A DNA stretch of 34,693 nt. Source: Candidatus Doudnabacteria bacterium CG10_big_fil_rev_8_21_14_0_10_41_10 (GTDB lineage Bacteria > Patescibacteriota > Doudnabacteria > UBA920 > 2-01-FULL-50-11). Shown one piece after another: positions 1 to 8,673 of the stretch (the stretch's first letter is position 1; every line of letters starts with the position of its first letter). The translations under genes and the position numbers were made by a program. The stretch spans positions 1 to 34,693 of the forward strand of contig PFAJ01000053.1 in the NCBI GenBank assembly GCA_002773695.1, read 5' to 3'. Under the pieces are notes generated by a model. The model did not search any database. It was not told where the DNA came from and saw nothing but the letters and a program-made list of their open reading frames with translations.

Positions 1-72
1 ATTATCCCCAGCCCACAGGCCATTGCTAATCTCCTCTCGCTCCTCCAAGGTTAAACGACTGTATTTTTTCAT
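1..72 (-). CDS. IS30-like transposase, N-terminal fragment cut by window edge
   Basis: Read leftward from an ATG at 72, the frame is open to the window edge (24 codons). It begins MKKYSRLTLEEREEI and continues with SNGLWAG. This resembles the helix-turn-helix start of IS30-family transposases, which typically read 'LTLEER..I...L..G'. The catalytic DDE part lies outside the window, so completeness cannot be judged. An 11-bp inverted repeat sits just upstream of the start. The family call rests only on this short N-terminus. Confidence 0.65.
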   Translation of the reverse strand, partial: MKKYSRLTLEEREEISNGLWAGDN

Positions 73-77
73 AATTA

Positions 78-115
78 CAAAACCTTAATGTTCTTAAAAT
101 CATTTTAAGGTTTTG
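78..115. repeat. 11-bp inverted repeat upstream of the IS30-like gene
   Basis: CAAAACCTTAA at 78-88 is the exact reverse complement of TTAAGGTTTTG at 105-115, with a 16-nt loop. It may be part of the insertion-sequence end or a transcription stop between the transposase and the rightward promoter at 145. The sequence does not decide between these. Confidence 0.6.
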
Positions 116-144
116 CGTTAGTGATTTGAACTCAGGAACTGCCT

Positions 145-173
145 TTGACAAATATCACATGATATGGTATTAT
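145..173 (+). promoter_or_regulatory. Sigma-70-type promoter for the 196 gene
   Basis: TTGACA at 145-150 and TATTAT at 168-173 are separated by 17 bp. The predicted start near 180 leaves a leader of about 15 nt carrying the SD AAGGAGG, so this is a short, strong, self-contained expression signal. Confidence 0.75.
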
Positions 174-195
174 CGTTATCAAAAGGAGGAGTGAT

Positions 196-783
196 ATGAA
201 AAAAAACGAATGGGTCAAGCCAGCTTCCATGTCTCCCTTGTCTTTCGCTGACTACTTGGGAGACACTTTAGGACAAGAGGCGATAGAGTTAGGGAATTGC
301 CTACGTCCTGTTTTCATAAGAGGCAGACCCTCAGCCGTAGTTACAAAGTCTCTTCGTAAACTTTTCATAAACGGCTTCAAGCGTCCCGACCCACTGAGGA
401 CGATAGGAAACTTCAGATACCGCATCGTGGAAGCTCCCGACGCCGCCCTTAGAACAGCTTCGACGGTGTTAGCTTTGGCATTTGAGCTGGAGTTAGAACT
501 TGAACCTCGATACTGTAAAGATGGGGTCAAGGGACAATACCGGTTTCGATTTATCATCAAAGCAAACCGGATTTCGCTCAAAAAGGACTACAACAGACCT
601 CCGTCGCTTGTAGAAATTCGAACGAGTTCTGACCACTCGGTGAACTACAAGGTCAAAAGAGAGGTGAAAACTTACGCTGACGAAGTCCGTGTTGCCTCGG
701 AAGCTGTCTGGGAAGACTTTACAAGAGGTGGATTGCTCACCACCGTAAGTGGTGGTCTGCCCGGCCTGGGTAAAAGGAGATAA
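196..783 (+). CDS. Hypothetical protein, 195 aa
   Basis: I do not recognise the family. The start is well supported: AAGGAGG lies a few bases upstream and a consensus promoter just before that. The product is basic and shows no signal peptide, membrane segment or obvious catalytic motif. The middle contains a short glutamate/leucine-rich stretch (ALAFELELELEPRY), and the C-terminus is glycine-rich, then basic (GLPGLGKRR). Near the 3' end the DNA forms a hairpin (CACCAC/GTGGTG). It is a monocistronic unit between an IS30-like gene fragment and a terminator, oriented opposite to the housekeeping genes, in keeping with an accessory or acquired gene. Confidence 0.7.
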   Translation: MKKNEWVKPASMSPLSFADYLGDTLGQEAIELGNCLRPVFIRGRPSAVVTKSLRKLFINGFKRPDPLRTIGNFRYRIVEAPDAALRTASTVLALAFELELELEPRYCKDGVKGQYRFRFIIKANRISLKKDYNRPPSLVEIRTSSDHSVNYKVKREVKTYADEVRVASEAVWEDFTRGGLLTTVSGGLPGLGKRR

Positions 784-789
784 ATCTTT

Positions 790-811
790 GCCACGTCGCG
801 GCTTTTTTTTT
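790..811 (+). terminator. Rho-independent terminator after the 196 gene
   Basis: A short GC-rich hairpin (GCC..CG / CG.GGC) is followed by nine T residues, seven bases after the stop codon. The stem contains one mismatch. Confidence 0.55.
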
Positions 812-1336
812 ATATCGAAATTTTGTCAAAATCCCCATAGAATTATCGAACCCTGCAAACACTGCAGCCCAATCAAAAGTACGATAATCGTTCCATACTC
901 TGAATTACGAAATGCAAAGTTTTATTCTTCAAGTAGAGGCGAGAAGATAAAATTTTGTTTATTTTGTAGCTTTGAGTTCTCGACCGATTCGACAAGCTCA
1001 CGGTGGTTAGGTGGTTGCGAAGTCGAACCGCAAACTCGAACAATATTGAGTTTCTCAACTCAAAGTCCGTAAGCTCCACCGCTTCGTCCCCTGCGGGAGC
1101 TTCGCAGTGCGCGGCGCTTTATAAAATGAAAAAAGAAGCGCGGTCTTCTGGCTTATCTCATAGCGTAATCACTTAGAAGAAACAAACTTATCTAAAGATC
1201 TCCCGAAGGGAGACAATCCGGGGCTTATCAACAATCTTAGACAACTAAGCGGTTTTAGGATTGCCTGAGATTGGTGGCCAACTGATAGGTGTATTTCGTA
1301 ATTGAGAGTATGGGATTACCGTGTGGAATTGTAGAA
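812..1336. other. Gene-free stretch with repeat-like sequence
   Basis: No ORF with a credible start signal was found on either strand. The part around 970-1070 resembles the 'TTCTCGAC...TCGAAC' dispersed repeats seen elsewhere in the window. A small perfect hairpin (CTCCC gaa GGGAG) lies near 1200. I looked for tRNA T-arm, tmRNA and RNase P signatures and recognised none. A structured RNA at 1100-1320 cannot be excluded. Confidence 0.4.
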
Positions 1337-1364
1337 TTGGAAAATATCCTTACTATGTTATAAT
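1337..1364 (+). promoter_or_regulatory. Promoter for the 1395 gene
   Basis: TTGGAA at 1337-1342 and a perfect TATAAT at 1359-1364 are separated by 16 bp. The leader is about 25 nt and carries the SD TTGGAGG. Confidence 0.65.
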
Positions 1365-1394
1365 AAACTGAAAAATCCAAAAATTGGAGGTCTC

Positions 1395-1643
1395 ATGTCA
1401 ATTGAAATCAGCTCGACAGTGTTATTTTTTTCTGGAATTTTGGCAATGTACTTTGATTATGTCGGGGAAGAAGGAAAAGTCTCGGTAACTTCGAGTAGAA
1501 AAACCATTGGGTGGGTGACGCTTATTAACGGCGGTTTGGGCTTGAACCGCTGTTTCTATAACAACATCGGTGGCACCTATCAGTTATTTTGGCTAATCTT
1601 CATCCTCGCCGGAATACACATAATCATTCGCTACAAATACTGA
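1395..1643 (+). CDS. Small membrane protein, 82 aa
   Basis: The gene has a well-placed SD (TTGGAGG) and its own promoter and terminator. Two hydrophobic segments are visible, roughly residues 7-24 and 60-79. They are separated by a polar loop containing a charged patch (GEEGKVSVTSSRK). No signal peptidase site or catalytic motif is apparent and the family is not recognised. Its layout matches the neighbouring rightward modules. Size, promoter strength and position near an IS edge suggest an accessory gene; no function can be assigned. Confidence 0.65.
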   Translation: MSIEISSTVLFFSGILAMYFDYVGEEGKVSVTSSRKTIGWVTLINGGLGLNRCFYNNIGGTYQLFWLIFILAGIHIIIRYKY

Positions 1644-1649
1644 CTCATT

Positions 1650-1677
1650 AGCTTGCCTTACACGGCCGGCTTTTTTT
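1650..1677 (+). terminator. Terminator after the 1395 gene
   Basis: The hairpin AGC-TT-GCC / GGC-CG-GCT has a 6-nt loop and is followed directly by seven T residues, shortly after the stop codon. Confidence 0.65.
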
Positions 1678-1820
1678 GTCTTGCAGATTAAACTTAAACA
1701 TGTCCAAACAACGATAACAATTTACGGTCGTTATTTTATATCATATATAAAACATATTTAAAGCCCCGCGATCCTCTCTCGCTTGAATATATTTTTTAGC
1801 AAGAAACTTTTCTCACCACT

Positions 1821-1829
1821 TGTTATAAT
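1821..1829 (+). promoter_or_regulatory. Extended -10 promoter for the 1855 gene
   Basis: TGTTATAAT is a perfect TATAAT with an upstream TG. No convincing -35 box is present, as is usual for extended -10 promoters. The SD TGGAGGA follows at about 1844-1850. Confidence 0.55.
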
Positions 1830-1854
1830 AAGACGATTGGAAATGGAGGAACAA

Positions 1855-2406
1855 ATGAAGTTGCTTGTATTCTTTTGAGAAGCGAAAAATCCGGTTGTTA
1901 TCCATGTTACTGGAATATTAGTAGTTGTGATTATGGTAAGTAGTCTATTCATAGCCTACTCCCACCGCCAAAAAGTCACACGCGCTGATACCGGCCGCTA
2001 TAACATTGTGGTCATTAACAAAAGCCAAATCGATCTTGGCAATACGGATATTACATTTTACAAACTCCCGGCGGGAAGACTACCCGAATACAAAAAGGAA
2101 CGGATAGTCGGGTTATTGAAAATTCCGATGGGTCTAGTAAACAGGTAGCCGATGACAGTTCAATTGTCCGAATCGCCGTTCGGCGGGAAAACAGACTGCT
2201 TGATTGTCGCCAAAGTCTCGCTTAACAAAAAACATTGGCCACATCCTTTTTTTATTCAGCTTCCTTTTTCACAAGGCACAAACACCTTTGAGATTGATGC
2301 TGTTCGGACACAACTCGCCACCAAAGAAGTAGTTATTCCATTCTTTGTCCACAAAGGGAACAAATATCGATCTACCAGCCTTGAAGACATCCTAAAAGGA
2401 CACTGA
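1855..2406 (+). pseudogene. Single-frame membrane-anchored protein gene with in-frame TGA and TAG
   Basis: An ATG at 1855 has a good SD and a promoter. The frame meets TGA at codon 8 (1876-1878) and TAG at codon 98 (2146-2148) but otherwise stays open to TGA at 2404-2406, giving 184 codons in all. Read through, the product has a short N-terminus, a hydrophobic anchor (VVIHVTGILVVVIMVSSLFI) and a roughly 145-residue extracytoplasmic-type domain. A clear terminator follows. The ORFs starting at 1927 and 2152 are segments of this one frame, and neither has an SD of its own. The true final stop is also TGA, so TGA is not simply a sense codon here. Either a recently inactivated gene or one needing readthrough. 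Family not recognised. Confidence 0.7.
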
Positions 2407-2408
2407 CA

Positions 2409-2437
2409 CCCGACGGTTCGCTCGTTGGGATTTTTTT
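2409..2437 (+). terminator. Terminator after the 1855 gene
   Basis: The stem CCCGACG / CGTTGGG (seven pairs including one G-T) has a 7-nt loop and is followed by A then seven T residues, two bases after the stop codon. Confidence 0.75.
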
Positions 2438-2593
2438 CCAAAAAAAGCCTCCCGATAAACTTTTTTTTTAACAAAAACCAAACCTTTAACAGTATAATTT
2501 GTACCTATAGATAATTATTGCCATGTATAAATAAACAAACTCACAAAAAAAACTTTCATGAGGCGAGTGTCACCCTTGTTCAGCGCCTATACC

Positions 2594-2625
2594 AAAAGGC
2601 CCGCTTCACAGCGGACCTTTTTACT
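2594..2625 (-). terminator. Terminator of tuf (potentially bidirectional)
   Basis: GGTCCGCT and AGCGGGCC form a stem on the minus strand with a 4-nt loop and T-runs outside. The A-run on the other side would also allow termination in the rightward direction. Confidence 0.75.
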
Positions 2626-2651
2626 ACACACCGTTTACCGAGGTATGGTAC

Positions 2652-3833
2652 TTATTTTATAATTTTGGTGACAACACCAGCACCCACTGTATGACCGCCT
2701 TCGCGGATCGCGAATTTCATCTTTTCCTCCAAAGCGATTGGAGTAATAAGTTTGATGGTTACATTTACAGTGTCACCAGGCATTACCATTTCAGTACCTT
2801 CTGGCAAGATTACATCTCCGGTTACGTCAGTTGTTCGGATGTAAAATTGTGGTTTGTAGCCGGTAAAAAATGGAGTATGTCGTCCACCTTCATCTTTGCT
2901 TAAAACATACACTTCAGCAGTAAATTCGGTATGAGGAGTAATCGTTCCCGGTTTTGCCAAAACCTGCCCTCGTTCCACTTCGTTTTTCTTGGTTCCACGA
3001 AGCAAAATCCCAGCGTTGTCTCCGGCTTGACCTTGATCCAACTCTTTGTTGAACATCTCAATGCCGGTAACGACAGATTTAGCGGTTTCTTTAATACCAA
3101 CGATTTCTACTTCATCGTTGAGTTTAATAATCCCTCGTTCAATACGTCCGGTAACAACTGTTCCCCGGCCTTCAATAGTGAAGATGTCTTCAATAGGCAT
3201 TAAGTAAGGTTGATTGGTTGGACGTTTTGGCTCGGGTATAAATTCATCTACCGCCTTCATCAATTCTTCGATTTGTTTTCCTGCTTCGGCGTCGCCTTCC
3301 ATTGCCTTTAAAGCGGAACCGCGAATGATTGGAGTATCTTTTCCGGGAAATTCGTATTTATCCAATAGTTCTCGAACCTCTTCTTCTACCAAGTCGATAA
3401 GTTCTTTATCGTCTACTGTGTCTACTTTGTTTAAAAAGACCACAATTTTTGGCACACCTACTTGGCGGGCAAGCAAGATATGCTCTCGGGTTTGAGGCAT
3501 CGGACCGTCAGCGGCGGAAACCACCAAAATAGCTCCGTCCATCTGGGCGGCGCCGGTGATCATATTTTTGATATAGTCGGCGTGACCCGGCGCATCGATG
3601 TGCGCGTAGTGACGCTTTTCAGTTTCGTACTCAACGTGAGACACGTTGATGGTGATTCCGCGCTCCTTTTCCTCCGGAGCGTTGTCGATGGAATCAAAGT
3701 TCCGCTCTTTGGCAAAACCCTTCTTGGCCAATACTTTGGTAATGGCGGAAGTCAAAGTGGTTTTTCCATGGTCCACGTGACCAATAGTGCCGATATTCAA
3801 GTGCGGTTTTGTTCGTGAAAATTTTTCTGCCAT
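2652..3833 (-). CDS. tuf: Elongation factor Tu, 393 aa
   Basis: EF-Tu is the GTPase that delivers aminoacyl-tRNA to the ribosomal A site. The length matches the family. G-motifs are intact: GHVDHGKT (residues 18-25), the DAPGHADY region and NKVD. The C-terminal domains end in the conserved pattern [10 protein letters not shown] near the C-terminus. The stop is TAA and a strong terminator follows. It is the last gene of the leftward str operon, separated from fusA by a Phd-like gene and repeat elements, so it may also have its own promoter in the repeat-rich gap at 3834-4197. Confidence 0.98.
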   Translation of the reverse strand: MAEKFSRTKPHLNIGTIGHVDHGKTTLTSAITKVLAKKGFAKERNFDSIDNAPEEKERGITINVSHVEYETEKRHYAHIDAPGHADYIKNMITGAAQMDGAILVVSAADGPMPQTREHILLARQVGVPKIVVFLNKVDTVDDKELIDLVEEEVRELLDKYEFPGKDTPIIRGSALKAMEGDAEAGKQIEELMKAVDEFIPEPKRPTNQPYLMPIEDIFTIEGRGTVVTGRIERGIIKLNDEVEIVGIKETAKSVVTGIEMFNKELDQGQAGDNAGILLRGTKKNEVERGQVLAKPGTITPHTEFTAEVYVLSKDEGGRHTPFFTGYKPQFYIRTTDVTGDVILPEGTEMVMPGDTVNVTIKLITPIALEEKMKFAIREGGHTVGAGVVTKIIK

Positions 3834-3892
3834 ATTTTTGGAAAAATTTGATTAATTATTCTCAGCCTCTTTTTTCGTATTGAGCTGTAGCT

Positions 3893-3942
3893 GTAGCGGA
3901 AACCTTCAGGTTTCCAGATGGAAGTTTAAAAACTTCCGCTAC
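3893..3942. repeat. 50-nt three-way-junction palindromic repeat
   Basis: The closing stem GTAGC (3893-3897) / GCTAC (3938-3942) encloses two hairpins: GGAAACC-TTCA-GGTTTCC (3898-3915) and GGAAGTT-TAAA-AACTTCC (3920-3937), joined by AGAT. Every stem pairs perfectly. It lies upstream of tuf on the tuf transcript strand side. The architecture suggests a REP-type dispersed element or a structured leader. Confidence 0.75.
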
Positions 3943-3994
3943 GTTTACATTTATGTCCATCTCAAATCCGCAAAAGACAAATTAATTATTTTAG

Positions 3995-4135
3995 TTTTGT
4001 CATCCCTACCAAAATGCCCACCTCGACTCGCCGTCTGTGATGAGGCGGGGAGGGCATTCCTTCCCCATCGACTCAAAGTCAACTCTTCGACGAAGTTTAC
4101 CCTTGAAGCGAAATCGAAGGCTCGGGATGACAAAA
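3995..4135. repeat. REP-like element with 12-bp terminal inverted repeats
   Basis: TTTTGTCATCCC (3995-4006) and GGGATGACAAAA (4124-4135) are exact inverted copies enclosing about 117 bp with no convincing gene. The same GTCATCCC...GGGATGAC termini recur at other intergenic sites in this window. Confidence 0.7.
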
Positions 4136-4197
4136 TGCATATTCGTAAGATTTATTATAAAGGATTGTCACTCCCAAGTCAAATCCACCATTTCCAA

Positions 4198-4530
4198 CTA
4201 CTCCTCAATCGACTCGATATACAAATGATCGGAAAATTTCTTGGTTGAAAATGAAGGTATTTCAGAGGCTGTATACAACTCCTCATCAACGGATTCAATA
4301 TCCCCTGTTTCATCTTTTTGAATATCGATAATTTGCTTATTGAGGGATTCGGTTTGCTCGGCCAGAGATTCAAGTTTCTGCGAGAGTCGGTCGAAATGGT
4401 CTCCGGATTTTAGCTTTTCGTATTCTTCTATTGACATCACGACCAATTGCGCATCACCGTTTTGATCCACCACAAAAACTTTTCCGTTTTCTTCTTTTGC
4501 CAGTTTAATAATTTTTTCTAATTTTTTCAT
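4198..4530 (-). CDS. Phd/YefM-like small protein, 110 aa
   Basis: The N-terminal half (LEKIIKLAKEENGKVFVVDQ, then VVMSIEEYEKL) resembles the DNA-binding fold of Phd/YefM antitoxins, in which a short basic helix region is followed by 'xxPxxVxxSxxxYexL'. The C-terminal half is acidic and coiled-coil-like, with repeated SLxEQ/SLNKQ patterns. The second of two adjacent ATGs (4530) is chosen because it gives the usual family start MKKLEK. No adjacent toxin gene is visible, so this is probably a solitary regulator rather than half of a toxin-antitoxin pair. It sits between fusA and tuf in the str operon and is flanked by REP-like repeats. The family assignment is moderate. Confidence 0.6.
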   Translation of the reverse strand: MKKLEKIIKLAKEENGKVFVVDQNGDAQLVVMSIEEYEKLKSGDHFDRLSQKLESLAEQTESLNKQIIDIQKDETGDIESVDEELYTASEIPSFSTKKFSDHLYIESIEE

Positions 4531-4540
4531 CATATTATTA

Positions 4541-4613
4541 TCATCGCGAGAAGCGTCAACGACATAGCGATCCCGAAATTAGATGGGATTGCTTCTCTTC
4601 GCTCGCAATGACA
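4541..4613. repeat. REP-like palindromic repeat between fusA and the Phd-like gene
   Basis: The segment starts TCATCGCGAG and ends CTCGCAATGA, near-inverted termini. It encloses GATCCC/GGGAT half-sites, typical of bacterial interspersed palindromes. A related sequence occurs at 24117-24400. Confidence 0.6.
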
Positions 4614-4651
4614 GAAAATAGTTTCCTACAAGCTAAAAAGTTAACAGTTTT

Positions 4652-6745
4652 TTACTTATGCCCAACCCGAACTTTACCAACCCCTTCAACAATCTTTTCT
4701 TGAACATTTTTAGGCACCTTTTCATAGTGATCAAATTCCATGGTAAAAATCGCTTGGCCTTGGGTCATAGATCGAACTTGTGTCGAATAACCAAACATTT
4801 CAGCTAAAGGAACTTTCGCATCAACAACCTTGCGGCCATTTTGGTCTTCCATACTTTCAATTCTTGCACGCTTTGAATTGAGATCCCCGGTTACGGTTCC
4901 CATAAACTCTTCCGGCATAATTACTTCCAATTTCATAATTGGTTCGAGCAAAACCGGGCCACCTCTGCGAATTCCATCGGCAAACGCTTTACTTGCCGCA
5001 ATTTTAAAAGCGATTTCGGAGGAGTCTACTTCGTGGAAAGAACCATCATACAAAGTAACTTTGACATCCACCACAGGGTAGCCTGCCAAAACCCCAGACT
5101 GCGCCGTTTCCAAAACTCCTTTTTGTACTGCTGGAATATATTCTTTGGGGATAGTACCGCCAACCACCTCGTTGATAAATTCGTTTCCTTTCTCTTTATC
5201 ATCCTGGGGTTCCAAACGTAAATAAACATGTCCATACTGACCACGACCTCCGGACTGACGGATGTATTTATTTTCCACTTCAATTTTCTGTGTAAGTGTT
5301 TCTTTGTAAGCAACTTGCGGCGCGCCGGTCGTGGCTTCCACTTTAAATTCCCGTTTCATCCGATCTACTAAAATTTCCAAATGCAACTCGCCCATTCCGG
5401 AAATAATCGTCTGCCCAGTTTCCTCATCGCCACGAATCTTAAACGTCGGGTCTTCTTCGGCAAGTTTGTTCAATGCGATTCCCATCTTTTCTTGGTCAGC
5501 TTTGGTTTTTGGCTCGATAGCAATGGAAATAACCGGTTCCGGAAAAATAATTTTTTCCAGGATTAACGGGGCATCTTCGTCACAAAGAGTGTCTCCGGTA
5601 ATAGTATCTTTCGGGCCAACCAAAGCGGCAATTTCTCCGGCATATACCTCTTTTACTTCTTCACGTTTATCAGCGTGCAATCGCACAATTCTCCCCACTC
5701 TTTCTTTTTTATTATTTCGGGTATTCAGTACATAGCTTCCGGTTTTAAATACCCCGGAATATACCCGGAAAAAAGCTAATTTTCCGACAAATGGATCTGT
5801 CGCGATTTTGAAAGCAATAGCCGCCAACGGGCCTTCGTCAGTAGGCTTCAGAAGCATTTCTGAACCGTCTTCTGCGTTATTGGCTTTCACAGGCGGCAAA
5901 TCGGTAGGCGCCGGGAGATAAGTAGTGACAGCATCGAGCAAAGTTTGCACTATTACACCCCGACCGTCGCCGCCAAATACCGGGAAAAAATCAGCGGTTA
6001 AAGTACTCTTTCGAATACCTTCCACCAACTCTTCTTTTGTTAATCCCTCACCGGCCAAATATTTTTCCATCAATGAATCATCCGCTTCAACGACTTTTTC
6101 TATCAGCTTGTCGCGGTACTCTTGAACTATTTCTTTCATGTCAGCCGGAATCTCTCCCTCAATCAATTTCTTGTCTTTAAAATCTGTATACGTGTAAGCT
6201 TTCATTTTTACCAAATCCACAACGCCGTTAATATCTTTTTCATGGCCGATTGGCAACTGTACCGGAAGTGCGTTTTTGGACAATCGTTTATGAATAGATT
6301 CCAAACTTTTATAAAAATCTCCGCCGGTTTGGTTGATTTTATTTATAAAACACATCCGGGGGACGTTATATTTGGTGGCCTGGTGCCATACGGTTTCCGA
6401 CTGCGGCTCCACACCCATCTTGCCGTCGAACACGGTGATGGCGCCGTCTAGAACGCGCAAAGATCGCTCAACCTCTACGGTAAAATCCACGTGGCCGGGG
6501 GTATCGATAATATTTATCCGATGATCTTTCCAAAAACAAGTTGTGGCGGCGGAGGTAATAGTAATTCCCCGCTCGCGCTCCTGCTCCATCCAGTCCATCT
6601 GGGTATCTCCCTCGTGCACTGAACCGATTTTATGAATTCGTCCGGTGGTATACAAAATCGCCTCGGTCGTAGTGGTTTTACCGGCGTCGATGTGAGCGAT
6701 AATGCCGATATTTCTTGTTTTTTCTAGCGAGTATTCTCGTGGCAT
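4652..6745 (-). CDS. fusA: Elongation factor G, 697 aa
   Basis: EF-G is the translocation GTPase of the ribosome. The length matches the family. The P-loop [12 protein letters not shown] is near residue 18, the switch II motif DTPGHVDF follows, and the NKxD-type motif reads FINKIN, a variant in which the usual Asp is Asn. The later domains are complete, with the GRGQYGHV and [19 protein letters not shown] regions recognisable and the C-terminus ending VRVGHK. It lies downstream of rpsG in the str operon. I see no frameshift. The NKIN variant deserves comparison with close relatives but need not abolish guanine recognition. Confidence 0.97.
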   Translation of the reverse strand: MPREYSLEKTRNIGIIAHIDAGKTTTTEAILYTTGRIHKIGSVHEGDTQMDWMEQERERGITITSAATTCFWKDHRINIIDTPGHVDFTVEVERSLRVLDGAITVFDGKMGVEPQSETVWHQATKYNVPRMCFINKINQTGGDFYKSLESIHKRLSKNALPVQLPIGHEKDINGVVDLVKMKAYTYTDFKDKKLIEGEIPADMKEIVQEYRDKLIEKVVEADDSLMEKYLAGEGLTKEELVEGIRKSTLTADFFPVFGGDGRGVIVQTLLDAVTTYLPAPTDLPPVKANNAEDGSEMLLKPTDEGPLAAIAFKIATDPFVGKLAFFRVYSGVFKTGSYVLNTRNNKKERVGRIVRLHADKREEVKEVYAGEIAALVGPKDTITGDTLCDEDAPLILEKIIFPEPVISIAIEPKTKADQEKMGIALNKLAEEDPTFKIRGDEETGQTIISGMGELHLEILVDRMKREFKVEATTGAPQVAYKETLTQKIEVENKYIRQSGGRGQYGHVYLRLEPQDDKEKGNEFINEVVGGTIPKEYIPAVQKGVLETAQSGVLAGYPVVDVKVTLYDGSFHEVDSSEIAFKIAASKAFADGIRRGGPVLLEPIMKLEVIMPEEFMGTVTGDLNSKRARIESMEDQNGRKVVDAKVPLAEMFGYSTQVRSMTQGQAIFTMEFDHYEKVPKNVQEKIVEGVGKVRVGHK

Positions 6746-6754
6746 TCTATTTTT

Positions 6755-6855
6755 TCATCCCGGACCCCGATCCGGGATCTAGGTTCATTAATTTAAAATT
6801 TAATATGAGGAATCCCTCGACTCCTTTGATATAAAGTCAGAATCGCTCGGGATTA
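6755..6855. repeat. REP-like repeat between rpsG and fusA
   Basis: It opens TCATCCCGG, contains the hairpin CCCGGA cccga-type loop TCCGGG at 6759-6776, and closes with GCTCGGGATTA. No gene is present. It lies inside the str operon and so may be transcribed. Confidence 0.6.
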
Positions 6856-6867
6856 CAGCTAAAGCTG

Positions 6868-7359
6868 TTATTTTTTCTTCTTTCCAAATCTTGCAAAGTG
6901 AGCAAACGCTTTGTTGGCCTCGGCCATGCGGTGGGTGTCTTCTTTTTTCTTAAACGCCGCGCCCTGTTTATTATACGCTTCCATCAATTCTTCTGCCAAA
7001 CGCACATGCATTGGTTTTCCTTTTTTCGATCGAGCGGCCGTAATCAACCAGCGCATTCCCAAAGTGGTTCGTCGAGGCTCAAACACTTCCATCGGCACTT
7101 GGTAGTTTGCGCCACCGACTCGTCGGCCTTTGATTTCTACTAAAGGAGAAATATTTTTCAGCGCGGCATCGAAAATCTGCCGAGGTTCAGTTTTCATTTT
7201 TTCTTTAATATAGTCAAAAGACGTATAAACAATCTTTTGCGCGACCGATTTCTTCCCACGCTCCATTATGTAATTAATAAGCTTGGCTACTTTTACATTG
7301 TTGTAGCGTGGGTCTGGAGCAATTTTGTGTCTTTTATACGATCTTGCTTTTCTTGGCAT
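6868..7359 (-). CDS. rpsG: 30S ribosomal protein S7, 163 aa
   Basis: S7 is a primary 16S rRNA-binding protein that nucleates assembly of the 30S head. The start [20 protein letters not shown] is typical. The conserved region [11 protein letters not shown] (residues ~79-89) and the MRWLI segment are intact, followed by the KKK-rich C-terminus. It is slightly longer than the usual ~156 residues. It lies between rpsL and fusA in the usual operon order. Confidence 0.97.
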   Translation of the reverse strand: MPRKARSYKRHKIAPDPRYNNVKVAKLINYIMERGKKSVAQKIVYTSFDYIKEKMKTEPRQIFDAALKNISPLVEIKGRRVGGANYQVPMEVFEPRRTTLGMRWLITAARSKKGKPMHVRLAEELMEAYNKQGAAFKKKEDTHRMAEANKAFAHFARFGKKKK

Positions 7360-7430
7360 AAAAATAGTTATTGTGTGTCTTCGACTAGCTTAGAAAATAA
7401 TACTTCCTATAGCGGAGTCGAGGGGTTATA

Positions 7431-7850
7431 TTATTCTTTAGGTCTCTTGGCTCCATACTTGCTCCGGCTTCGTCTTCGGTTTTCAACGCCAGCCGTATCG
7501 AGCTTTCCTCGGACAATATGATACCTCACGCCAGGCAAATCCTTTACCCGGCCGCCACGAATCATTACAACGGAGTGTTCTTGCAAGTTATGACCAACTC
7601 CCGGGATGTAGGCAGAAACCTCCATCCCATTGGTCAACCGGACACGGGCGACTTTTCGCAAAGCCGAGTTTGGTTTTTTTGGAGTCACCGTGCTTACCTT
7701 GATACAAACTCCTCGTTTAAAAGGTGAACCTTTTGGTAAATCAACCGGTTTTTGTTTAATCAAATTCAGCGCCTGCGCTAATGCTGGCACTTTCGACTTT
7801 TTCTTAATCTGTATTCGCCCTTTACGGACTAGTTGGTTGATTGTTGGCAT
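7431..7850 (-). CDS. rpsL: 30S ribosomal protein S12, 139 aa
   Basis: S12 sits in the decoding centre. The start is placed at 7850 because [12 protein letters not shown] is the universal N-terminus; the frame is open further upstream, but that part reads through AT-rich intergenic repeat sequence. The conserved motif [11 protein letters not shown] and the later [13 protein letters not shown] are present. The lysine of TPKKPNS is the classical streptomycin-sensitive residue. It is the first gene of the leftward str operon. Confidence 0.97.
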   Translation of the reverse strand: MPTINQLVRKGRIQIKKKSKVPALAQALNLIKQKPVDLPKGSPFKRGVCIKVSTVTPKKPNSALRKVARVRLTNGMEVSAYIPGVGHNLQEHSVVMIRGGRVKDLPGVRYHIVRGKLDTAGVENRRRSRSKYGAKRPKE

Positions 7851-7916
7851 ATACTCAATTTTCAATTTATAATTTTCAATTTTTCGGCCCCAGGCCGATC
7901 CGCCTTGGGCGAACAA

Positions 7917-8208
7917 TTTTTAAACTTAGACTAAGCAAAATAAAAACTGACGAAAGTCAGTACTTTCTCACTCGCAGTTTTGGTACCTTGCCCGCCTTAG
8001 GCGGGGTCATCAGAAACCAGTTGATGTGACCCATCCTCTCCTTTTCAAGGAGGAATCTTTCGAGTTTGTCAAGAGATAGGGTAATCCTTCCCAAATATTG
8101 CGACCTGTTTTGGTAATTCTTACTTATTGTTTATTGTTCGAGTTCGTCGAAAACTTCTTGACTTCGCCTGCGCTTTACTCGAAACATAAAGTAAGGGCTT
8201 CTATTCAG
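7917..8208. other. Leader/promoter region of the str operon, no gene
   Basis: About 290 bp without a credible ORF. On the minus strand a TTGACA (about 8067-8072) is followed by a small hairpin CTCCTT/AAGGAG, but no convincing -10 box is found at the right distance, so no promoter is called. The part near 8130-8190 resembles the 'TTCGAG..CTCGAA' dispersed repeats. An S7- or S12-responsive leader structure would be expected here but was not recognised. Confidence 0.4.
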
Positions 8209-8238
8209 TTTACAAGTATTATAGCGTAATGCTAGAAT
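8209..8238 (+). promoter_or_regulatory. Promoter for the 8261 gene
   Basis: TTTACA at 8209-8214 and TAGAAT at 8233-8238 are 18 bp apart, with an extended TG before the -10. The SD TAGGAGG lies 4-5 nt before the ATG. Confidence 0.65.
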
Positions 8239-8260
8239 GTGTCAACATGTAGGAGGTTTC

Positions 8261-8518
8261 ATGATTCCAAAAACCAGATCCGAGAAAAAAATGGAACAGC
8301 GGCTCAGAAAAAAATTCCCGGAGTCGATTCCGACGGAAGTTGCTGTACAAATCGTCTTATTGGAACGACAAATCGGGGTTTGATTATATCGCGCGGAGAC
8401 AGCAACAACCGTCGATGAAAAGTTAGTGGTGTTGGCAGAGATGAGGGGCTACCACGGACTCGATGCAAGTCCTTTCATTTCACTCTCCATCGCTGGCTTA
8501 GATCCAAACGAAAAGTAA
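8261..8518 (+). pseudogene. Short gene (86 codons) with one in-frame TGA
   Basis: The ATG at 8261 has a strong SD and promoter. The frame is open for 40 codons, meets TGA at 8381-8383, then stays open to TAA at 8516-8518, where a strong terminator follows. The conceptual product is charged and soluble: a basic start (MIPKTRSEKKMEQRLRKKFP), a middle part EVAVQIVLLERQIGV before the TGA, and VVLAEMRGYHGLDASPF after it. The matched expression signals at both ends indicate that the whole span is one gene. The family is not recognised. A nonsense mutation (for example CGA, GGA or TGG to TGA) or readthrough could explain it. Confidence 0.65.
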
Positions 8519-8541
8519 CCTCTCTCCTTCCCCCTACTTAG

Positions 8542-8569
8542 GCCAAGCTCTCAACGAGCTGGCTTTTTT
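8542..8569 (+). terminator. Terminator after the 8261 gene
   Basis: GCCAAGCTC and GAGCTGGC form a stem around the loop TCAAC, followed by six T residues, about 24 bases after the stop codon. Confidence 0.8.
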
Positions 8570-8673
8570 ATTACAAAAATCACAAATGGGAAGTGAGGGA
8601 ATCTTTTTTATCATAACCATAAATAATGATCCCTAAAGTTTGCCGCGGGGTATTCTGCCGGAAATAATAAAGC

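Noticed and set aside
812-1336. tRNA, tmRNA or RNase P RNA in the gene-free stretch
   Set aside because: Strings such as TCGAACC occur, but no acceptor/T-arm pairing or conserved core could be built.
4198-4530. Complete toxin-antitoxin pair
   Set aside because: The Phd-like protein has no neighbouring small toxin ORF with a start signal; both flanks are repeats.
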